Assembly (NCBI GenBank): GCA_934511165.1
Contig: CAKSWA010000039.1
Span: 1 to 19,338 of the forward strand
Source: an uncultured Oscillospiraceae bacterium
GTDB lineage: Bacteria > Bacillota > Clostridia > Oscillospirales > Oscillospiraceae
Length of the DNA stretch: 19,338 bases
Direction of reading: 5' to 3'
Shown in pieces: positions 1-8,200 of this stretch. Positions within the stretch are counted from its first letter, which is position 1. Each line of letters opens with the position of its first letter. Position numbers and translations under genes: made by a program. Under the pieces are notes generated by a model, which was not told the origin of the DNA, ran no database searches, and worked only from the letters and a program-made list of their open reading frames with translations.

Positions 1-77
1 GTCGTGTTGTCTTTCTTTTTTTCGCACTACCGCCCCTTTTCTCCGGGGGTGTTGCACTTCACATGATAACCTGTCCA

Positions 78-171
78 CCTCCCCTAATAGGGGAGGCAAG
101 CGGATTTGCGGCAAACTATCTTGGCCCCCCGAACAGGGGGGCTGGCTCGCCGCAGGCGAGACTGAGGGGTT
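78..171 (-). repeat. Foldback repeat family A, copy 1 (partial)
   Basis: Three consecutive hairpins are visible: CCTCCCC/GGGGAGG at 78-96, CCCCCC/GGGGGG at 125-141, and CTCGCC/GGCGAG at 146-160, followed by GAGGGGTT. The same architecture recurs around 3816, 3956, 9275 and 15260. Read on the minus strand, the AACCCCTC end lies about 12 nt after the stop codon of the nucleotidyltransferase gene. The fourth, distal hairpin and the distal terminal sequence seen in the full copies are absent. The remaining bases of 1-182 hold a pyrimidine-rich stretch and no gene that I can support. Confidence 0.75.
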
Positions 172-182
172 CTTCTCCCCCG

Positions 183-1091
183 TCATTCCCAAAGCTTCTT
201 CGGGTACACGCCCTTCGCCTTCATCTCTGCCACGGCGGCCTGAACACGCGGGAGGTCTTCGCGGTATGTTACGCCGTACCACGTCTCCTCGCACGGCAGC
301 ACCTGCACGCGCGCGAACCCGGCGTGCATCTCCTTATCCGCGACCCACGGCAGGAAGTATTCGGCCTTGAGCGGATTTTTCGGCAGAATCTCGCGCACAA
401 AGTCTTCAAACCGCTCGTCAAACGCGCGCATCATCCGCTTCCGGAAGCCCCAGAAGTTCATGGATACGAGCGTGTCGCCGGGGAGATCGATGTACGTCTC
501 GCCGTCGGTCGTGTAGGCGGCGTGGTCGCCGCGCTTTTCGATGTGCGTCCGCTCGGTGATCGAGGTGAGGAAGCCGTTCTCCGTTTCACACACGCCGCGC
601 GCAACGTAACCGTTTTCGGTTACGGTGTTGCGCATGCGGTAGCCGACCATGGCGTTCTCGCTCTCTGCCATCGGCTCGGCGAGGAAAGCGTACAGCGCGC
701 GGAATGCCCCCGCGCCGTAGAAGTCGTCGGCATTGATGACGGCGAACGGGCCGTCGATCACATTCCGGCACGCGCGCACGGCGTGCGCCGTGCCCCACGG
801 CTTCTCGCGCCCTTCGGGAACGGTGAACCATTCCGGCACGTCGTCCGGCGACTGGAACACATACTGCACGTCCATCCGGCTTTCCACGTGGCTGCCGACG
901 ATGGCGCGGAAGTCCGCCTCGCGTTCTTTTTTAATGACGAACACGACCTTGCGGAAGCCCGCCTGGTAAGCGTCGTACAGCGAGAAGTCCATGATGATCT
1001 CGCCGTTGTCGCCCACGGGCGTGATCTGCTTGAGTCCGCCGAAGCGGCTGCCCATACCGGCGGCCATAATGATAAGCGCAGGGTTTTCCAT
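183..1091 (-). CDS. Sugar nucleotidyltransferase (NTP_transferase family)
   Basis: The 302-residue product has the N-terminal nucleotide-binding signature of sugar-1-phosphate nucleotidyltransferases, AAGMGSRFGGLKQ at residues 10-22. It also has a PWGTAHA segment (98-104) and an NADD motif (120-123) that would bind metal and nucleotide. Such enzymes join a sugar phosphate to an NTP in the cytoplasm, giving an activated sugar for glycan synthesis. The exact sugar and base cannot be read from sequence. The start is supported by GGAGG eight bases upstream of ATG. It lies 78 bp downstream of the UgpC-like ATPase gene with a GC-rich hairpin between, so it may be expressed by read-through or from an undetected promoter. 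It lacks the C-terminal left-handed beta-helix of GlmU-type enzymes. Family assignment is firm; substrate is unknown. Confidence 0.85.
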   Translation of the reverse strand: MENPALIIMAAGMGSRFGGLKQITPVGDNGEIIMDFSLYDAYQAGFRKVVFVIKKEREADFRAIVGSHVESRMDVQYVFQSPDDVPEWFTVPEGREKPWGTAHAVRACRNVIDGPFAVINADDFYGAGAFRALYAFLAEPMAESENAMVGYRMRNTVTENGYVARGVCETENGFLTSITERTHIEKRGDHAAYTTDGETYIDLPGDTLVSMNFWGFRKRMMRAFDERFEDFVREILPKNPLKAEYFLPWVADKEMHAGFARVQVLPCEETWYGVTYREDLPRVQAAVAEMKAKGVYPKKLWE

Positions 1092-1123
1092 AGAGATTTC
1101 CTCCGAAGTTTTTCACATTACAA

Positions 1124-1149
1124 GACCCGCCGGGATTCCCCGGCGGGTC
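1124..1149 (-). terminator. Hairpin between the ABC ATPase and nucleotidyltransferase genes
   Basis: GACCCGCCGGG (1124-1134) and CCCGGCGGGTC (1139-1149) form a perfect 11-bp stem with a 4-nt loop. On the minus strand it is followed only by TTGTAATG, a weak U tract, so it may be a leaky terminator, an attenuator or an mRNA-stabilising structure. Confidence 0.5.
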
Positions 1150-1169
1150 GGGTTTTGTCAAGGGGGTTA

Positions 1170-2339
1170 TCAGAGAAGCAGGGACTTCTCGGTCTCGCGG
1201 TCAAAGAGATGGATGCTGTCCTCGTGCAGTTCAAGAGCGACCTGCTGGCCGTAGGACGGGATGGCGTCCAGTTCGAGCGTCGGCACGATGACAACAGCGT
1301 CGTGGCCGGCGGCGGTGAGGTGCAGATGCACGCTGGAGCCCATCATTTCGGACACGTCCACGCGCGCGGGGATGCCGCCGGTCTTCGCGAGCACGATGTG
1401 CTCCGGGCGGATGCCGAGCGTCACGGGGCCGGACTTCACATCGTTGCGCAGAAGCGCGGCCTGCTTATCCTCGGTGAGGCTGACCTGCTCGCCGCAGACC
1501 TCCACGGAGTACTTGTCGCCGTCGCGTTTGAGCTCGGCGTCGAAGAAGTTCATCTGCGGCGTGCCGATGAACCCGGCGACGAACAGGTTGGCGGGCTTAT
1601 CGAACACTTCCTGCGGCGTGCCGATCTGCTGGATGAAGCCGTCGCGCATGATGACGATGCGGTCGCCGAGCGTCATGGCCTCGGTCTGGTCGTGGGTGAC
1701 GTAGATGAACGTGGTGTCGATCTTGTCGCGCAGCTTGATGATCTCGGCGCGCATCTGGTTGCGGAGCTTGGCGTCGAGGTTAGAGAGCGGCTCGTCCATG
1801 AGGAACACCTTGGGGCTGCGCACGATGGCGCGGCCAATGGCGACGCGCTGGCGCTGGCCGCCGGAGAGCGCCTTCGGCTTACGGTCGAGCAGGGCGGTGA
1901 TATCCAGAATTTCCGCGGCCTCGCGGACCTTCTTGTCGATCTCGGCCTTCGGGAGCTTTTTGAGCTTGAGCGAGAACGCCATGTTCTCGTAAACAGTCAT
2001 GTGGGGGTAAAGAGCGTAGTTCTGGAATACCATGGCGATGTCGCGGTCCTTGGGGGCAACGTCGTTCATGCGCTTGCCGTCGATGAAAAGATCGCCCGAG
2101 GTGATCTCCTCGAGACCGGCGATCATGCGCAGCGTCGTGGACTTGCCGCAGCCGGACGGGCCGACGAGCACGATGAATTCCCGGTCGGCGATATCCAGCG
2201 AGAACTGCTGCACCGCAACGACACCCTCATCGGTGATCTGCAGGTTGTGCTTCTTCTCGGGGGCGTCGCCCTTTTTCTTTTTCGTGCCGCCCTGATTGGG
2301 ATAGATCTTCTTGATGTCTACCAGACGTACTTCTGCCAT
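1170..2339 (-). CDS. ugpC: Sugar ABC transporter ATP-binding protein (UgpC/MsmK/MalK type)
   Basis: This 389-residue ATPase has Walker A GPSGCGKST (60-68), Q-loop Gln106, signature LSGGQRQRV (158-166), Walker B VFLMDEP (178-184) and switch His216. A C-terminal regulatory (TOBE/MalK-like) region follows. Family members energise carbohydrate importers and can be shared by several permeases. No permease or binding protein is encoded nearby, which fits a shared MsmK-like ATPase. I chose the ATG at 2337-2339 (MAEVRLVDIKK) over an in-frame ATG at 2435, because the family alignment begins there and AGGA lies about 9 nt upstream. A Lys-rich insertion (about residues 16-40) precedes the Walker A region and is absent from classical MalK. 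The leader carries inverted repeats that may affect translation. Confidence 0.9.
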   Translation of the reverse strand: MAEVRLVDIKKIYPNQGGTKKKKGDAPEKKHNLQITDEGVVAVQQFSLDIADREFIVLVGPSGCGKSTTLRMIAGLEEITSGDLFIDGKRMNDVAPKDRDIAMVFQNYALYPHMTVYENMAFSLKLKKLPKAEIDKKVREAAEILDITALLDRKPKALSGGQRQRVAIGRAIVRSPKVFLMDEPLSNLDAKLRNQMRAEIIKLRDKIDTTFIYVTHDQTEAMTLGDRIVIMRDGFIQQIGTPQEVFDKPANLFVAGFIGTPQMNFFDAELKRDGDKYSVEVCGEQVSLTEDKQAALLRNDVKSGPVTLGIRPEHIVLAKTGGIPARVDVSEMMGSSVHLHLTAAGHDAVVIVPTLELDAIPSYGQQVALELHEDSIHLFDRETEKSLLL

Positions 2340-2360
2340 GCGTACCGATCCTGATCTGAG

Positions 2361-2408
2361 AGCCTCCGCTTGCTCAGACCTTACCTCCGCCGAATATGTA
2401 CGGAGGCT
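2361..2408 (-). promoter_or_regulatory. Structured mRNA leader of the sugar ABC ATPase gene
   Basis: AGCCTCCG (2361-2368) and CGGAGGCT (2401-2408) are an 8-bp perfect inverted repeat. In the minus-strand RNA, the segment from 2361-2368 also lies in the loop of a second possible hairpin, GGUCUGAG paired with CUCAGAUC (one G-U pair). The two pairings cannot form fully together. They end about 20 nt upstream of the start codon. Whether they regulate anything is inference. Confidence 0.35.
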
Positions 2409-2519
2409 ATACGGCAGGTCTCCACACTGCCGCACCGCGGATCCTGCGGGGAAAACAAACTCCTTTCATCGAACCGCGCCCCGCTCGTAAGGTGGAGAGC
2501 GGAAGCGATCCGGTCATTG

Positions 2520-2548
2520 TATCTAAATTACCATAAAATCGTTTCCAA
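2520..2548 (-). promoter_or_regulatory. Candidate promoter for the sugar ABC ATPase gene
   Basis: On the minus strand TTGGAA (2543-2548) is separated by 17 nt from TAGATA (2520-2525). Both are 4/6 matches to sigma-A boxes. It sits just downstream of the glyA stop codon and would give a leader of about 170 nt. The 241-bp gap 2340-2580 otherwise holds only the leader structures. Confidence 0.35.
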
Positions 2549-2580
2549 CGCAACCCCTTCTATGGCAATTCGCCAAAACT

Positions 2581-3762
2581 TTACATAGTTTCTGCCTGCA
2601 TGGTGCGCAGCACCTCGTCGATCCGGTGCGCGACGGCGATGAAGTCCGCCTCGGTATACCCCTTCGTTGTCATCGCGGCGGTGCCGATGCGCACGCCGGA
2701 GGTCTGCTGGGGGCTTCTCGTCTCGTTCGGGACGCAGTTTTTGTTGAGCGTGATGCCGTGGCGGTCAAGCTCGTCCTGCACCGCCTTGCCGGTGAGACCC
2801 GTTTTCGTGAGATCGAGAAGGAACAGATGGTTGTCCGTGCCGCCGGTCACAACGTCGTAGCCCATGCGGAGAAATTCCCCGCACATCGCGCGGCAGTTTC
2901 GCACCACGGCGTGGATGTATTCGCGGTATTCGTCCGTGCAGGCCTCCTCGGCGGCGACGGCCTTGCCCGCGATCACGTGTTCGAGCGGCCCGCCCTGCGT
3001 GCCGGGGAACACGGCGCTGTCCACCTTTTTTGCGAGCTCCGGCCGGCAGAAGATCATGCCGCCGCGCGGGCCGCGCAGCGTTTTGTGCGTTGTGGTCGTG
3101 ATGATATCGGCCAGAGCGAACGGCGACGGATGATCCCCCGCCGCAACGAGCCCCGCGATGTGCGCCATGTCCACCATGAAGTACGCGCCCACGCTCTTCG
3201 CGATCTCTGCAAAGCGCGCAAAGTCAATGACACGGCTGTAGGCCGAAGCGCCCGCGAGAATGAGCTTGGGCTTATATTCGGCGGCCTTGCGCTCCACGTC
3301 TGCGAAATCAATGAAGCCCTGATCGTCCACGTCGTAGAATTTCATATCGAAGAGCTTGCCGCTGAAGTTGACGGCGGAGCCGTGCGTCAGGTGGCCGCCG
3401 TTATTCAGTGACATGGCGAGGATCGTGTCGCCCGGCTGCAGCACGCTCATATACGCCGCGAGATTGGCGTTCGAGCCGCTGTGCGGCTGGACGTTTACGT
3501 GGTAGTCGGTAGCAAATACCTTTTTCCACATCGTGCAGCAGTATTCCTCGAGCTCGTTCACGATCTCGCAGCCGCCGTAATAGCGCCCGCGGTTTCCGGA
3601 AACGCGCTCGGCGGGGTAGCCCTCGGCGTACTTGTTCGTAAGGCACGAGCCGACGGCGCGGAGAACCGCGTCGCTCACGAAATTCTCGCTTGCGATCAGC
3701 TCCACGGTCGCGTCCTGCCGCGCCTTCTCGCGGGCGATATAGTCAAATACCTTGGATTCCAT
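2581..3762 (-). CDS. glyA: Serine hydroxymethyltransferase
   Basis: This PLP enzyme interconverts serine and glycine and charges tetrahydrofolate with a one-carbon unit. The 393 residues include the N-terminal ELIASENFVS (21-30), the Tyr/Gly-rich YAEGYPAERVSGNRGRYYGG segment (45-64), VDMAHIAGLVAAG (197-209) and the PLP-lysine motif TTTTHKTLRGPRGG with Lys227. It is about 20 residues shorter than many bacterial GlyA proteins (412-420) but reaches the normal C-terminal region. The start has AAGGAG eight bases upstream. It is preceded by a 317-bp repeat-containing gap after galE. No intrinsic terminator is evident after its stop, so some read-through into the ABC ATPase gene is possible. Confidence 0.97.
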   Translation of the reverse strand: MESKVFDYIAREKARQDATVELIASENFVSDAVLRAVGSCLTNKYAEGYPAERVSGNRGRYYGGCEIVNELEEYCCTMWKKVFATDYHVNVQPHSGSNANLAAYMSVLQPGDTILAMSLNNGGHLTHGSAVNFSGKLFDMKFYDVDDQGFIDFADVERKAAEYKPKLILAGASAYSRVIDFARFAEIAKSVGAYFMVDMAHIAGLVAAGDHPSPFALADIITTTTHKTLRGPRGGMIFCRPELAKKVDSAVFPGTQGGPLEHVIAGKAVAAEEACTDEYREYIHAVVRNCRAMCGEFLRMGYDVVTGGTDNHLFLLDLTKTGLTGKAVQDELDRHGITLNKNCVPNETRSPQQTSGVRIGTAAMTTKGYTEADFIAVAHRIDEVLRTMQAETM

Positions 3763-3815
3763 GCTTTTTTCTCCTTATAAAAACCCCCGCGCCGCACATG
3801 TGCATGCGCAGGGAT

Positions 3816-3891
3816 CGAGATTGTTTGCTGCAAACTCTCTTGGCTCCCCTAAAAGGGGAGCTGGCTCGCCATAGGCGAGATTGAGGGGTTT
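3816..3891 (-). repeat. Foldback repeat family A, copy 2 (partial)
   Basis: GCTCCCC/GGGGAGC, CTCGCC/GGCGAG (loop ATA) and terminal GAGGGGTTT match the proximal half of family A, but the CCTCCCC hairpin is missing. It lies upstream of glyA in the same orientation as copy 3. The gap 3763-4079 contains copies 2 and 3, about 64 bp of unremarkable sequence between them, and a short palindrome GCACATGTGC (3794-3803). I could not find a convincing glyA promoter in it. Confidence 0.7.
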
Positions 3892-3955
3892 ATCCTCATG
3901 CCTGTGCGCGTATCTCCCGGTCAATGCACTCACATATGGCTTGAAAGTGTTCGTT

Positions 3956-4069
3956 CAAAAACTTCGTTTTTGCCACCTCCCCTGTTAAGGGAGGCAAGCC
4001 AATATTCCGCAAATCCCCTTGGCTCCCCTGTTAGGGGAGCTGGCAGCCGTCAGGCTGACTGAGGGGTTT
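3956..4069 (-). repeat. Foldback repeat family A, copy 3
   Basis: Four hairpins in order on the plus strand: CAAAAAC/GTTTTTG (3956-3972), CCTCCC/GGGAGG (3976-3994), GCTCCCC/GGGGAGC (4022-4040) and CAGCC/GGCTG (4044-4057), then GAGGGGTTT. On the minus strand its AACCCCTC end begins about 10 nt after the galE stop codon. The distal terminal sequence beyond the first hairpin is not recognisable. Confidence 0.75.
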
Positions 4070-4079
4070 GCTTGTTTGC

Positions 4080-5099
4080 TCAGTCCGCCGCAAACCCGTT
4101 CGGGTTTTTGCTCTGCCAGTTCCAGCTGTCGCGGCACATATCCTCGAGCGAGTACTCCGCCTTCCAGCCAAGCTCCCGCTCGGCCTTGCCCGGATCGCAG
4201 TACACCTCGGCGACATCCCCGGCGCGGCGCGGCGCAATGACATAGGGGATGTGCTTCCCTGTCGCTGCTTCGAAGGCGTGCACCATGTCGAGCACGCTGT
4301 AGCCGTGGCCGGTGCCGAGATTGAAGATATGGACGCCGGGATGCTCCGCCATATAGTCCATCGCCGCAACGTGGCCGCGCGCGAGATCGACAACGTGCAG
4401 ATAGTCGCGCACGCCTGTGCCGTCCGGCGTGGGATAGTCGTCGCCGAATACGCTCAGCTTCTCGCGCCGTCCGGCGGCGGTCTGCGAAATATACGGCATC
4501 AGATTGTTCGGGATGCCGCGCGGGTCCTCGCCGATGAGGCCGCTCGGATGCGCGCCGACGGGGTTGAAGTACCGGAGCAGCATCACAGACCACTCGCCGT
4601 CGGCCTTCGCCGTGTCGGTGAGGATCTGCTCGCTCATGTACTTCGTCCAGCCGTAGGGGTTCGTGCAGCCGCCGGTGCGTGCGCTCTCGTCCACGGGCAT
4701 GGCGTTGTCCGGCGAATACACCGTCGCGGACGAGGAGAAGAGAATTTTCTTCACGCCGTGCGCCGCCATCGTCTGGCAGAGATGGATGGTGGTGCCGAGA
4801 TTGTTGTTATAGTACCGCAGCGGCTGCTGCACTGACTCCCCCACCGCCTTGAGCCCGGCAAAGTGGAGCACGCAGTCAAACTGGTGCGTATCGAAAAGTT
4901 CATTGAGCGCTGCGCGGTTCAAAAGATCCATTTCGTGAAATTCGAGCGTCTTTCCGGTGATGCGTTCCACGCGCCGCAGGCACTCCGCATTGGAGTTTAC
5001 GAGATTATCCACCACAACGACCGAATGCCCGGCGTTCAGAAGCTCCACACAGGCGTGGCTGCCGATGTATCCGGCGCCGCCGGTTACGAGAACGTTCAT
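4080..5099 (-). CDS. galE: UDP-glucose 4-epimerase
   Basis: GalE interconverts UDP-glucose and UDP-galactose in the cytoplasm with bound NAD. The 339-residue extended short-chain dehydrogenase has the Rossmann motif GGAGYIGSH (7-15), the catalytic serine in FSSSATVY (Ser124) and the YGWTK motif giving Tyr149 and Lys153, the same numbering as the E. coli enzyme. Length matches the family (about 338). The start has AGGAGG about 8 nt upstream. A promoter candidate lies 37 nt upstream, overlapping the terminator of the RND gene. It shares a sugar-nucleotide theme with the downstream nucleotidyltransferase but is separated from it by glyA and the ATPase gene. Confidence 0.96.
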   Translation of the reverse strand: MNVLVTGGAGYIGSHACVELLNAGHSVVVVDNLVNSNAECLRRVERITGKTLEFHEMDLLNRAALNELFDTHQFDCVLHFAGLKAVGESVQQPLRYYNNNLGTTIHLCQTMAAHGVKKILFSSSATVYSPDNAMPVDESARTGGCTNPYGWTKYMSEQILTDTAKADGEWSVMLLRYFNPVGAHPSGLIGEDPRGIPNNLMPYISQTAAGRREKLSVFGDDYPTPDGTGVRDYLHVVDLARGHVAAMDYMAEHPGVHIFNLGTGHGYSVLDMVHAFEAATGKHIPYVIAPRRAGDVAEVYCDPGKAERELGWKAEYSLEDMCRDSWNWQSKNPNGFAAD

Positions 5100-5135
5100 A
5101 GAAACGACCTCCTGTTTGATTTGGTTTATATTCTT

Positions 5136-5164
5136 ATATTACCCAAAAATCCCCGCTCTTTCAA
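5136..5164 (-). promoter_or_regulatory. Candidate galE promoter
   Basis: On the minus strand TTGAAA (5159-5164, 5/6 match) lies 17 nt from TAATAT (5136-5141, 4/6 match), predicting a leader of about 30 nt with AGGAGG. The -35 box falls in the loop of the preceding gene's terminator hairpin. Confidence 0.5.
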
Positions 5165-5175
5165 GAGCGGGGATT
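5145..5175 (-). terminator. Rho-independent terminator of the RND transporter gene
   Basis: AATCCCCGCTC and GAGCGGGGATT (5148-5175) form an 11-bp GC-rich stem with a 6-nt loop. On the minus strand it runs into ATTTTTGGG. It lies about 30 bp after the RND stop codon. Confidence 0.85.
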
Positions 5176-5206
5176 CCCAGAGAAAACGATTTTTTCTTTT
5201 TTTTGC

Positions 5207-8200
5207 TTATTTTTCACTCAGCTCCAGGTCGGCCTCGTCCACGTGGTAGAGCTCCTTTTTGGAGAGCGCGTCGTACATGACGGGCACAACATAGAGCGTC
5301 ATAAGCGTGGCGTACAAAAGTCCGCCGATGCACGTTACGGCGAGCGGCTGGATGAGCGACGTTGCCTCGCTCTGGCCGAGCGCCATGACGATGAGGCCGA
5401 GGATCGTCGTGATGCTCGTCATGAGGATCGGGCGCAGACGGGTGACGGCGGCGTCCGCAATTGCCTCGCGCCGCTCCATGCCGCCGATGCGCAGCTGGTT
5501 GATATAGTCCACAAGCACGATGCCGTTATTCACGATGATGCCGACGAGCATGATCATGCCGAGCATCGAGAGCAGGTTGATGTCCAGCCCCGCGATGAGC
5601 AGCGCGAGGAAGCCGCCGGTGAACGCGAGCGGGATCGTGAACATGACGATGAACGGCGATTTGAGATCCTGGAACTGCGCGACCATCACGAGATACACGA
5701 GCAGGATGCCGACGGCGAGCATCAAAACGAGCTGCTTGAGCGCTTCCACAATGGATTCGCGCTCGCCGGTGAAGCCGACGGTCGTGCCGTCTGCCGGGGT
5801 GTAGCTCGCGAGCGCTTCCTCGGCGGCGTTCGTCACGAGCGTGACGTTGTATCCATCGGAGATATCGGCGGTCACGTCGATATACCGGCGCTGGTTGAGC
5901 CGGTGGATGCTCGAAAGGCTCTCGGTCTCCTCGACCGTGGCGATATCCTTCAAAGCGACGGGGTGCACCGTGCCGTCCTTCGCCGTCACATCAAACGTGA
6001 GCGAGCGGACGTAATCCGGCGTGATCGTGTCCTTCCCGGCAGTCTGCACGCTGACGGCGTAGGTATCGCCGCCGTCCGAGAGCTCAATGAGATCGGCCGA
6101 GCCGGTGAGCGCCGACGCCACCTGCATATACACCTGCGCCACGGTGAGCTGCTCCTTCGCCGCCTTTTCCTTGTCCACGGTGAAGTGCAGCTCGGCGGTC
6201 GGCGCCTCCTCCCCGGCGGCGACATTTTCCGTGCCGTCCACGCCGCGCAGCACCTCGGCCACGGCGTCGGCGGTCTCGCGCAGATCGTCGAGGTCGTTGG
6301 AGTATACGCGCACCGTGATGCCGCTGCTCGTGAGCATCTGCGTCATCGAGGACATGAGCGAGTTTGCGTCCGCGTTCACGTCGGCGTCCATATCGGCGCA
6401 GGCTTCGTTGATCTCCTTCGCAACGCGGCTCGCCTTATAGCCGTTTTCGAGCAGGACATAGAACGTAACGTCGCCCTCGGAGGTCACCATGGAAAAGCTT
6501 GCCCCGGCGCTGTCGCCGATGGCGCCGCCGACGGTTTCAACGCCCGGCACGGTGAGCATGCGGTTGGCCGCTTCGTCCGCCGCAGCGGTCGTGTCGGCAA
6601 AGGAGCTGCCCTCCGGCATCGTGAGCGTCACCATCATCTGCTCCATCTCCATATCAGGGAGGAACGTGAAGCCCTTCGTGAGCACCGCCGCGCCGCTCGC
6701 AAAGAGCAGCGCTACGGCGGTGAGGAGCGTGGCGGCCTTATGCTTCACCGCCCAGAGGACGGATTTTTTGTATTTCGGCATGAAGCGCGTAAACGCCGTC
6801 TCGCTCTGGGGCTTCGCGTGCGCAAGGAGCTTGCTTGCAAGCGCGGGGACGAGCGTGAGCGCTACGATGAGACTGGCGATGAGCGCGTAGCTGAGCGTGA
6901 GCACCATGTCGGTGAAGAGCTCACGCGTAAGCCCCTCCACGAACGCGATGGGGATAAAGACGCAGATCGTCGTGAGTGTGGAGGCTGCGATCGCGCCGCC
7001 GACCTGCCGTGCGCCGGACACGGCGGACTTGACCGTCGATTCGCCGAGCGCGCGCAGGCGGTACGTATTTTCAATGACGACGACGGAGTTATCCACCAGC
7101 ATGCCGACCGATATCGATAGACCGGAGAGCGACATGATGTTGATGGAAACGCCGGTGAAGTACATGAGCGTGAACGCGAAGAGAAGGCTGATCGGGATCG
7201 AGCAAAGCGTGATGACCGTCGGCCGCCAGTCGCGCAGAAAGAGGAAGAGGATGATGACCGAGAACAGCGCGCCCCAGAGAAGGCTGGAGAGAATGGAGTC
7301 GCGCAGAAGATAAATGTAATCGCCCTGATCCATGAGCGCGGTGAACGTGAGACCCGGATACTGTGCGCTGAGCTCGTCAAACGCGGCGCGGATGTTGTCA
7401 GATACCTTCGCCGTCGCGTAGGTCGACTGCTTGGAGAACATGAGGAGGAGCCCGTTGTTGCCGTTGAGTGAAGCATAGATCTCCCCGGCGTTGTCGGCGC
7501 GGACAACGTCCGCCACATCGCGCACGCGGATGGGGTCAAGCCCCTCGATACCAAGATCGAGCAGCACAAGATTTTCGAGATCGTCGCCGTCCGCGATGGC
7601 GTCGCCGACGGTCACGATGATGCCGTTGCCGTTCTCGTCGTATACATACCCCGCGGGCATGTCGAGATTCTGCGCAGCGATAAGGCTGCTCAGCGTTTCC
7701 AGCGACAGAACACCGTGGAGATCGGCGGCGTCGAGCGCGGAGGCGAGCTGGTCTTCGAGCGTCTGCACCGCCGCATCGAGCTGCGCCTGCGCGCTCGTGA
7801 GCGCGGTCTGCGCCGCGGCGAGCTGGCCGCCCGCGAGCGAAATCTGCGTCATGCCGCCCATGAGCTCGCCCGGCAGCTCTTCGAGCTGCTTTTGCAGATT
7901 TTCGAGCGATTCCATCTGCTTTTTGGCGTCGGCCTCGAGCGCGGCATAGTTCTCCTCTGCTGCGGCGATTTGGGTGCGAAGCTCCTCGACCTGCACGCGC
8001 GCGGTCTCCACCGCGACGGCCTGCGCCGCGCGGGCGGTGCGCTGCGCGGAGAGATTCACATCGTTGAGATTGTTCATCGTGCGGACGCTGCCGAGATCGG
8101 TGCAGCCCTTGGCGTTGAGCGCGGCGACGGTGTCCGCGTCCAGCCCGGCGTCCTCCAGCGTCGTGGAAGCGTCCATGGAGTCGTAGGGCTCGCCGAGCGC

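Noticed and set aside
63..2354. 763-codon open frame on the plus strand
   Set aside because: It runs antisense to the nucleotidyltransferase and ABC ATPase genes. Its His/Arg/Asp-rich translation is typical of the complement of GC-rich genes, with no recognisable domain.
2340..2435. N-terminal extension of the ABC ATPase to an ATG at 2435
   Set aside because: The 32 extra residues match nothing in the family and run through the leader inverted repeats. The ATG at 2337-2339 has its own ribosome binding site.
5243..7120. 625-codon open frame on the plus strand
   Set aside because: Antisense to the RND gene, with a low-complexity Arg/His/Asp/Glu-rich translation and no start context.
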